Shown piece after piece: positions 52,541 to 63,600 of a stretch of 64,000 nucleotides of DNA (the stretch's first letter is position 1; each line of letters starts with the position of its first letter). A model generated the notes under the pieces. That model ran no database searches and was not told the origin of the DNA. It was given only the letters and a program-made list of their open reading frames with translations. The DNA comes from Trissonchulus latispiculum (Eukaryota > Nematoda > Enoplea > Enoplida > Ironidae). The position numbers and the translations under genes were made by a program. The stretch covers positions 1 to 64,000 of the forward strand of contig JASAND010023977.1 of assembly GCA_030248195.1 (NCBI GenBank), given 5' to 3'.

Positions 52541-55500
52541 GTACGTAAATATTTGTTTTTTCGCAGACTTTTTGTTGATGCTGCTAATTTCTACATAGTT
52601 ACCTGGGCTTTTTCTAGGCGAAAAAAGTGGGGGTGGGGAGAGTGGGGGGGAGCCCCCCCCCCCCGAGGAGTGGGGGGGGGGGACCCAAAAGTGGGGGGGG
52701 GGGACTCCAAAGTGGTCTAATATCGCTAAAAATGCAGTAAAAATAGCCTGTTTTCTATCTATACTTGTATAACTATGCTAAAAAGTGCTCAAAAATCGAG
52801 TTTGAGTACCAAAATATACGATTTTTGAGAAAAAATTCCGGCGAAGCCGGAAAATTTTTGAAAATCTTGACCAAAAATCCTTAAAATTTGGCATTTTCTG
52901 AGCACCTTATGGTAAGTGGGGGGGGGGAAGCCCAAAAAAGTGGGGGTGGGGCCGAGTGGGGATGGAAGGGGTCGAGTGGGGGGGGGACCCAAAAAGTGGG
53001 GGGGGCGCCCCCCCCCCCACTAAAAAAAACCCAGGTTACCTACTGATAATGTATTTCAACTACACTAGCGTAGCCAGAAAAAATTTCGGGGGGGGGGGGC
53101 AAGGCAAAATGTGTGTGGCAGTTAAAAAGACACCGCAAGTAGTTAAATAGAAAATGCGAAAATTTGCCTTTGAATGATCTAACGCAACTGACACAAGTTG
53201 GGAGGTCTGGGAGTGCGGAGCCCCCCAGAAGTTGAATTTTTGTTTTTGCTGTTTGAAATGAATTTTTCTGAGCACATTTTTTGTCCTGAACCATAATCAG
53301 AAGTAGTAAGTAAGCCTATTCGGAATTTATCTGAAGGGAAGTGGGACAACTCTACTTTTGAGTTGTTTCTCTTTATGTGTGTGTAGGTTATATACATCTT
53401 ATGCATTTCTTTATTTCAGGATATTATCTTGTTTTTGGTGAAACAGCTGCGAGGTTTGGCCAATCCAAAGGATCCCATTTTCCGGCGATATTTCTATCTT
53501 TTAGAGGTGAGTGCGGGCGGGGCGCCTCTGCTTGATTGATTGTTTTATTTTGTTCTATCGTCGATGTTTTCAACTGAGCACCTTGAGCCCGGCTCCTCAA
53601 AACAATACTTTATCAACCGAATAATAGTAATATTGTTGTGTGATTCAGGCTTGTTAAAAATCCTTTGTTTCTCTTACGTACTTTTCCTGAATAAGTTGTT
53701 TCTAAATTCAACTTTGTTAGCGACTGAGTCCCTTTGTCGTTTTGCATGCATGATGAACTGAGTTATGTAGATTTGCTTGCAAACTAAAATTGGACAGTGT
53801 ATCGTTTTTTAAGAGGTAGCATTAGGTATATATATACAGTCTACTCATAATTGCATTCATTTATCATAAAGAAATAATGAAAAACGTCTGCCCTGCAGTC
53901 ACGCAGCATAACATAAAACAATGAGCCTTTAGTCCGAAACAGTAGAGAGCCAATGCCATCTCTCGTTTTGTTGTTCCAGAATCTAGCACTGGTCAAATCC
54001 CTCAACATTGCCCATGACCTAGAGGAAGCCGACGATATCTGGTACGATCTGTTCCGCCTGCTGTTTCATGTCGCTCAGGCCTATGACGATTCCGCCTCGT
54101 CGTCGTCGGTCGACCTGACCTCAGATCCGGGTCAGGTCCAGGATCAGTCGGCGGCCACCTCCGTCCTAAGCCTGATGTCGGATCTACTGGTTTCCGTGAT
54201 CATTGATCCGGGCTATGCCACCCCCCGGATTCTGGATGCCCTTTTGATCAATGTGGTTGAGCCCTACAAGGTTTGACTGGGGGGGGGGGGGGTTTGTTTG
54301 GGGACTTTAACTGAAAGATTCTGTAAATTTATAAAGTTTTACATTATCAAATCTGTATCAGCTTTATGATAACAGTCTGTTAGTATTAGTGATGGGCACC
54401 GGATATTTTTTCATATCCGAATATTCGCCTATTTTGCGTTAACGGATATCCGGATATCCGTTTGTTCCGCCTATTCCGAACTTAACTTCAAGAAAATTTT
54501 TCGATTTTGCAGTTAAATTTCTAATTTTTCTGCCAAATTTTCGGTACGCTGTGAATTTCTATCATAAAGCCAAGCCACAACCTTTTTTCAACAGTAATTT
54601 CAGAGAAATTTTTGAAAAATATTTAAAAATTTTTCAAATTTTTGTCAGAAATTTGCTAATTTTTCATTACTTTGCCTGAAATGTACACGGATATCCGGAT
54701 ATCCAGTGCCCATCACTAGCTGTTATTGTACGTAACTGCCATTTCTGAGTAAACGTTTCGTTTCATGGAGAAGCATATTGAGAAATGGTTTATAATTTGT
54801 TTTGGACGGGCAGAAATTGCTTGGAGTTTTTTAGCTTAACGGTTCAGTAAACTCATATGAGGAAGAATTGAAAATTTTTTTGATCATTTAATTCTGCCAT
54901 ACCTTTTGGATCAATCTAAATTTTAAATGGCTATAATTGAAGTTAAAATTGTAAAATTTGGACGATTTCTCCGTTACTGTAGAAGTTTTTTCCGAAAACC
55001 GTTGAAGAAGTTCCTGCTAATGATTGAAAAAAATAGAAATAATCAGAAAATATCGACTTATCCAATATTTTGAAAGTTGGGGATGGGGATCTCTTGGCAG
55101 TGGTGACGTGGTGGGTTCGGGAGACTTTTATAAATTTACGTATATATTTACGTACCATTAAAGTTAGCAACATTTTTATTTTAGTGCTCAAAAAATGGGC
55201 TGGATTCGTACATTCTGGACCCTTTCTTGGATTCAAGCCCTTTCGAAAAATCGCTTTATCTGTCCTGTTTATTATTCGGACACCTTTCTACCCGTCCCCC
55301 CCCCCGTGAAAAAATTGTATCCTATATATTTGTTTGCCTTTAACTTTTTTGATTTTTATTTTGTGATTTTAGACTCAGAATCGTGTCAGTTATCGCCTGG
55401 CTCGCGACGTCATTCTTCGCTGTACGACTCAGCTGGAGCAGTTTGTTCACAGTGTAAGTGTCCAATAGATTCGATTTTTTTGATAATTTTGATTTGAATT

Positions 55501-58500
55501 TTAAAGATATATACTTTTCTGGCATTTCTTAGGGCTTTGAAAGTGGGTGGGACTTCCGAAAAGTGGATGGGAGGCGAGCCCAAGGTATAAGTATACATAC
55601 ATTTTTAGCGAAAAATTAGCATTGTTAAGGTAAAAGCGCAAAAAATGGCTGTTTTTAAGCTGAAAATTGTGAAAATTTGACCTCAAATACTTCGTTTTTC
55701 GACACTTTTGGTTGACCCTCGAAAAAGTGGGTGGGGGCTTGCCGAAAAGTGGGGAGGGGAAGCTCAGAAGAGTGGAGGAGGGAACCGAAAAGTGAGGGAG
55801 GGCCCCCCTCCCACTAAAAATGCCAGCTTTTTGCGGCCATTTTTGTTTGCGTAAATGGTTGTGTAATGTTATGCTAGCTAGCATCCCTTTGTTTTTGATA
55901 TTTTTGCCGTCAAAATGATAGCTATTAGAGGGTCAAAGTTCCTTGGCAGATGTGTTCGTATGGGACTAGGTCTCGTATTATCAGTAAATTTTCAGCTGTT
56001 TAGTGCTTGCCAAGATGTGATTGAGTACTTTTTGATATTTTTTGAACCTTCTTGTCCTACAATCAGTTCTTTGTTCGCCATTAATAGGACGGCTTTTCGA
56101 TGGTCAATTTGTTGGTTGACTTTTCAATTTTTGAATTTTTTGCTTGCCTTTTCATTTCCTGTCTATATTTCAGCATTTCAATTCCATCCTATTTGATGGC
56201 CAGTCCGACTCAGATCTCTGCGATCATATCTATGATGCCATCTATGAACTGAACCTAATCTGCCCTTCCCTGCTCTACTCTGTTATGCCACAGTTGGAAT
56301 TTAAGATACAGGTTTGGGTTTGAGCGTCTGCCTGCCAGGATATTTTTAGGGATTTTTGGGGGGGGGAATTTGAAAATAAAAGTTGTGAAAAACCACGGGG
56401 AGGGGAAGGCTTCCGGGGTGGGCGGGCTAGAGGAGGATTTTCGCGGGGGGAGGGAGAGGTTTTTGCAGAAATGAGTCAAAAATTGCTATTTCAGGCGTGT
56501 TTTGCACCTAAGCTGAAAAATGCCAGAATAAGCTAAAAATAGCCATTTTTAGGAACAAATCTCCGGCGACGCCGGAAAATTTTTGAAAATTTGACTATTT
56601 TTAGCAAATATTTGGGCTCCCACAAAATCCGGGGGGGGGGAGAAGCAAAAATTCCGGGAGGTGGTGATTTCGGGGGGAAGGTCAATTTCGATGGTCGGCC
56701 CATCCGCCCACTCCCCCCCCTCCCGGTAGAAATATCCTGGCCTACCTAGAGCGAGTAAAGTAGAAGATTGTCAGCTATAACTGTCTATAATTATTTTTTC
56801 GGGTGCTTGGTGGTGTACATCATTCTTTAATTATTGAGCTGGGAGCTTTTACTGATGGTTTTATTGCACAGAGAAGTAGGGTGCCGTTTGTAAATTCTGG
56901 GGAATTTTTTACATGCTGTGTCTTGTTGTGGGAGAGGGCCTGTTAAGGAATTTAGCATGAAAATGGCAGAAATTTTTTCAAGTACCAAAATGATTGAAGT
57001 GTACATATGTACTCCATTAATTAAGTATTTCTGAGGTTATGTTTCTATTTTCTTTTCAGAGCTCTTCGGACAAGGAGCGAAAGCAGTGCGTTGCCATGCT
57101 GAACCGGCTGTTTTCGGCCAAGGATGTGGATTTTGCCGAGACTAATCCGGGCCTATGGAGTTGTCTACTGAAAAGGTACAACAGCCAACCACGAAATTTG
57201 TTGAACGGGGAGGGGGGGTGGGTGGAGGAAACCCAATTTGATTTGAAAATGGATACGGGTGACACCGGCGGATTCATCAGGATTTCGAGACCGGGGGGGG
57301 GTGCGCCACCCCTGGTTGCAACTGTTTACCTGCTTATTTTGCATAATTTTTATGCAAAATTTGTGATTTTATATAAGGAGGCACCCCCACCCTGGATTTC
57401 GCCTTAGGAGGGATCCCTCTCTTCCAGTTTAGGCGATGTTTTATCCAGTTTGTTGGCATTTGTCAATTAGTCAAATTCTACGGAATTAATCAATTAGCTT
57501 TTGGGGGGATTGGAGGGTTTATTTTCAGGAGACTAGCTTATAGTTTGAATTTTTTGAATATTTTTTCTGTTGCTTCCTGCTGGGTTTTTGTAACGATTGA
57601 CAGTTTTAATGCGGAAAACCAAAAAATTGTGAAAGTGCTATACATAGTTTGTTGTATTACTCCCCCAAAATACATAGTTCTGCCTGGAATCAGTGGCCTA
57701 ATAAGGGAAAATTTGAAGATATTAAAGTTGCAATAGACTTCAAGTAAAGAAAAATAAATCGTCTTCCCTATCTCTACTATAACGAAACTTGCTCTGTCTC
57801 ATATTTTTGTCATTTTATTGAGGAAACTTCACTCGGGTGTTTGTTCACTCAGAAAATTATCTGTATTTTTACATTTTTTACTTTATTTTTCTGTTATAGA
57901 TTTAATGATATTTTGGTCGACATTCGTCTAAACTGTGTCTCAGCCTCAACCAACTATTTGCTGTTCCATCCCAGACTACGCGATGAAGTGTCTGGTAAGC
58001 TGTTTTTTGAATTTTCCAAGGGTTTTTTGAAAATTTTATAAGGATTTTTCATGCTCCCGATGTTTTGATTTCTGGCTGTGTTATACAAACAGCTTCAATC
58101 AATAGTAGTGAATGATGTAGACATAGCGATAATTTTTATCAATCATTTTTAATTCCATATTAATGGCCATGTCTTAATGAACGTTGCAGGATAGGAGGTC
58201 CAACCAACAATTTCCAAAAATGGCTAAATTTGCATTAAAAGTAGCTAAAAATTTTAAAACATTTGCAAACGGGGGGTCCGGACCAGGGGCGGATCCAGGG
58301 TAGGTTTGCGATTCGAAGGTAGGAACAATTAAGGGGAAAGACGGGTAAAGGCAAAAAACCAAAAACTTCTAATTTTTAGCGGCATATTTATTGCATTTAT
58401 GGCGAAAAAGCTTGAAATGAATCCGATTTTTCGCCGATAACTACTATTTTTGCGTAAAATGTGTAGTATTTTAAAAAATTTCTCAGTTCTTTAAAATTAA

Positions 58501-60540
58501 AAGAATTAAGGATCCGAAGTCCGATTTTATTGCACAAACAAAAAATTTTTTCAACAAAACTGCCATAAATTGCTAAATATGACTAGTTGTTTTCGGTGTT
58601 TTTAGGCAAAAAATGGGAAAATTTCGTTAAACAATCCGTCGATGCCGGAATACTTTTTGAAAATTTAGGGTGAAAATATGGTAAACTTTGGCAATTTTTG
58701 GGGATAGGTAGGTCGGAATTTTTGGGGTAGGTCGCCGAATGGGGGACTTCCTCTGTAAAAATAAGCCAGTAGTTGTGATTATTGAGCCATTGTATTTTTG
58801 CTGTTTTTTTTCTGTTTTAGGTGCCCTGGTAAAGCGTGCCCATGATGTGGATGATAATGTTCGCTATGAAGTGATCATTGCCATCGTGTCCGCGGCCAAG
58901 AAAGATTTTGACGCTGTCGATCCCAGCCTAATCGGCTGTATCAAGGAGCGGGCCCTGGATAAAAAGGTATTTTATACCACCCCACCCACCATTACCGGGC
59001 CGTTTACGTGGTTATTGTCCGGTTAAGTTGGGGTGAGAGTTTATAGAGGTCGGGGAAGAAAAGCCAACCCGCAAGTGGTGGGGAAAAAAACCAACCCCCC
59101 GTTTGGGCGATGGGGATGAGCTAGCGGGCTCAAATTTTGCATGCAAGTTGGTAGGGCCCATCCCACCTACCACACCAAATTTGAGCTAAATCGGACCAAT
59201 TTTGAGCATATTGTGACATTTTGAAAATTTTGGCATTTTTGACCCCGCAAAAATTTAAAATTTGCCTATTTTTGAAGGCCTGTAAAAACTTTTCCATAGC
59301 AGTTAGATAATAGTTTCCATGAGAACAACATGTGCTCTTTCCAAAAATGTCGGTCTCGCCTTCCTGCGACGCTTGGCAAGCTGCCAGCAGAATTTTTACA
59401 AAATGGGAAAAAACCAAGGGGTGGGAAAAAACAATTTTTGCTTTGGCTGCCAAACTCCCAAAAATGGTTCTTAGTTGCTAAAAAGTCATCCACATAGCAA
59501 GTTTAATGCGTTCTTTCACGTGAACAGCTCAATATTGCATTTGGACTTGGCAATTTTGTGCTAGCCGGTAAAAACCTCATTTCGGCGGATCGGCTGTTTG
59601 GCTCAGCTAAAGCGGCCAAAAGTACTCTGGGACAAAGAAATACGCGAAAAAACACTGAAACAACGTTTATTTTAATTTATTTCATCGAATTTCGAAAGAT
59701 TTACAAATTTTTGCATTTTAACATAGAAACTGACAAATTTGATGAAACCTAGCCAGTTGATGCTGCAAATATTGATGTTTGATTTTCTCACTTATTATAC
59801 GGAATATCGCAAAAATAAGTGCAGATATGAAGTCAGCGACGCCGATTTAACCTGTTGCATGCATAAAATCGCTAATATGAGTTACCCTGACCGAATACTG
59901 GGGTTGGTTTTTTCCCCATCGGTTGGTTTTTTCCCGCCATTGGTTTTTGACCCCGGCTAATTAACCGTTAATTACTAATTAATGACAGGACCTAGAGAGG
60001 CGATTTATATACCAAAATGACAGTCTAGACAGGGCTTGATAAGAAAATAATTTATAGCCGGATTGCTCCACTGGGTAGTTCTGCAGAGTCCAAAAAGTGA
60101 CTACCTTGGTTTTTTCCCGACCTCTATACTTGCGTACACATAGTAACCACACTCACTCTAGTGTTCTGTGAAGTTGTGTGCATTCGTTGTATATACAGAG
60201 TCGTGGAAATATATACTTACATACCTAACCAGTTTAGACACCATATTGCACAAGAGAATAACCCATTTGTAAATGTTGCCATACCATAATTTTAAACAAT
60301 TTTCGCCCTGTGGCAGTTTGTTTATATTTTGGGTCTTTACTGGCTGCCGAAATCAAAGTTTTGAGTGTTTCCATCAAGGATTTTCATCAGTTTTGCAAAA
60401 TTTTCTCAGCTTCTGGGGGGCTCCCTACGTTTAAATTTTATATTCTTGTCAAAATTCTTGTCCTCTGGCTTGCGACGTCAACAAGAAAAGTGTGGCATCG
60501 GTGACCCTTGCAAATTGCTAGACAATTGCAAACAATAGAC

Positions 60541-60634
<94 letters not shown>

Positions 60635-63600
60635 GTATATAATTTATTCGCATAATAACAAATTTTATTCCTACACTAAAATAGCGCGTTAAATACCAAT
60701 TAATATATTAGATATTATATAATTATATGATATATTATATTAGCGCTGCGCGAAATTTTGTTTCTGGACACAACTTTTCTTAGCTGGACACAAATAAAAT
60801 TAGCTGGACCACAAGTTTGACACAGTCCCGGTTTTCAAAAAACCCTAGATAATTTGAGGATTGAAAATCAAAACATGGATGAATCCATGTTTTGATTTTC
60901 AATCTTCAATTTTTTATTTTCAATCTTCAAATTGTGATATCATTGTATGCGCACGGATCTATGGACTTGTGGCTGTTTTGACCCTATCTGTCCTGCTAAA
61001 ATGTGAAATGATGTCTTTTAGTAATTTATTAAATTATGAAAAATTCAGCAAAATTTAGGAATCCCGCAATTATACAAACTTGTTTGATTGTTGCAGTTTA
61101 AAGTGCGTAAAGAGGCCCTGCTAAGCGCCGGTACCCTGTACAGACGTGTCATACTAAATGCTGAGTCTACACCGGCTATGAAGCAAGCCGTGGAATGGAT
61201 ACCCAATAAGATTCTTCATATGTACTATCAGATTAGCCTAGAGGATAAGTAAGAGACTTTTGAACGATTTTGTCCAGATTTTGGCTGAGTAGATTGAAAT
61301 TTCGGCTGGCGCTTTTCATTATTTCTTTATGATTAATGCCTTGTATCCTTCGTGGATCCGCCTGCTAGCCCGCGTTTACTTAATTTTCGTAATGTAAAGG
61401 ATTTGAAAATGATTATAGTAAAAAAACCACAGGATAGAGAATTTTATCTAGTGCTGCAAAATATCTACGAAATCTAAACCTTTATTTTCGTAGCTTATTG
61501 TTCAGTCTTTTCGGAGGTTCACAAAGCTTCAAAAATTGTGTAAAAGAGCTGGGAAGTCACACAATCTTTATGTCAAATTTTATCCTTCTGTGCGAGTTTT
61601 TCCGGACCAAGTTTGGTATCAAAGGGCGTACTTTTGGAGAAGGATAAGGTTTGGGAATCCAATGAATAAAACCAGTGTATGTATTTAGGAAATGTTTTTG
61701 GGTTATTTTTTGCTAATTTTGTTCTCTGTCTATTTTTTAGACTGCATGCCGAAAAGCTGCTAAACACATGTCTAATTCCCTACTTCTTTGAGCCCGCTCG
61801 TCGTATGGAAATGCTCCACAACGTTTACTGTCTTGTGGATGAGCATGCCGTCAAGTACGTTCTAATTCACTGACTGATTAATTTGTAATTGATTAATTAA
61901 TTAATTAAGGATTAAGTTTTTCGTTACTACAGTGACAACAGTTTTTTCAGTTGAGTTTCGTGGAGGGCATTATCCTATTTCAATATTTTTTAATTTATAA
62001 ATTTTACAGTTTGTGTTTTCTGCAACTGTAAACAGTTTTGTCAAAATTATTCAGTTTTATTGAACCAGTTTTTTGATTTATTGATATTAATTTTGATTTT
62101 TTTCAGGGCATTTAATGAAATTATGAAGCAACAGTTGGCGTAAGTTTACGTTAATTTTGTTTTTGTTTTTAACTGATATTATTTTGCTGTACTCTGTGCA
62201 TACGTACTTTTCTTACAGCTACGTGCAGTTTTTGGGGTTTCGTTATTTTAGCTATTTTTGCTATTTTTTATCAGAATTAATTTACTGATGTAAAGATTTT
62301 TCGGTTGCAGAATTCGTATGCTACTGCGGCAGATTCTGGAACTGCATAAGGAGGAAGAGAATTCGCAACGCTCCAACAGTATTGCCACGAAAATTCGACG
62401 GCTGGCCGGTAGGATTTTGATTTATAGTTTAGAAGGTTGATTTTTGCAGATTCAAATTTCAGTTTTCAAATTTAAAATTCTAGAAATTTGTATTTAAAAA
62501 ATGATCGATCTGAAAGCACGGTGTTGGAGGACTTATCTAAGCAAAGCTTGCTCACAGAAGGAAAATTGGGGGAAAATGTCCGGTTTTTGAAGATTTTGGA
62601 TCTTGTCATCAGAACTTCTTTTGTTACTTTAATTTTAATTTTGTTTGCATGCTCCGGGTTTCGCTCTCTCCTGTTTCGGACTAAAAGGCCTGCCCTTTTA
62701 GTGACTGCCTGCAGGCGGTTTTTCTTAATTTGCTCAAAGTTTGTCATTTTAGATCGTTGTATGTTTAAAAACTATAGTTTTTTATTGAGTTGCTTTCTGT
62801 CTGTGTTTTTGTTTAGACTATTTTCTGGAGCCGACTAAAACTCATGAAAACTTCAAATCCTTCTATGAACTGATCTCAAAGGATAATCGTTGCCTGCAGT
62901 TGATCGATTTCATTGTCTCGGATAACTATGTCTGCAAAGAGATTGAGGATTCTGTGGTACGTACCTAGTTTTTTTGGGGGGGGGGATGCTGCATGCTGTT
63001 TAAACCTCGCCCCCCCCAGTTTTTTTTGGGGGGGGGCGGGTAAAGTGTTAGATTTTGAAAGAAAAATCCCATTCTCCGTCAAAGACTTTTCCAGATGGGA
63101 GACAGGCTTGTTTTTGAACAAAAATAAATTAGCATGCCCCCATTATGACTGAATGACCTGGCATTTTTAGGGTTTTCAAACCGGGGGGGGGGGGCGAGCC
63201 CAGAATAAAAATTTACATTCATTTTTAGCGAATTATTAGCGTTAAACTCTAAAAGTCGCTGTATCTAAGCTTAAAATGAACTTTTATGTCCATAAATTAG
63301 CTAAAAATTGAGAAAATTAAAATTAAATTAAGTAAATTAAAGCTAAAGCTAGAAAGCTAGAGCTAAAAATTAAAAAAACTTAATTTTTCGACACTTTTAG
63401 ACGATCCCCAAAAACGTGGGGGGGGCTTGCCGTAAAGTGGGGGGGGGGCGAAAAGTGCGGCCCCCACTCCCCCAATAAAAAATGGCCAGAGACTCTTGCC
63501 ATGCCACCATTGCCGGCTTCTAGATATCAGTCATCCTGTTTTTAGTTTTAAATTTTTTAAATTTTAAAGAATTAAAATTTCTAAGACTGAACTACTAGCC

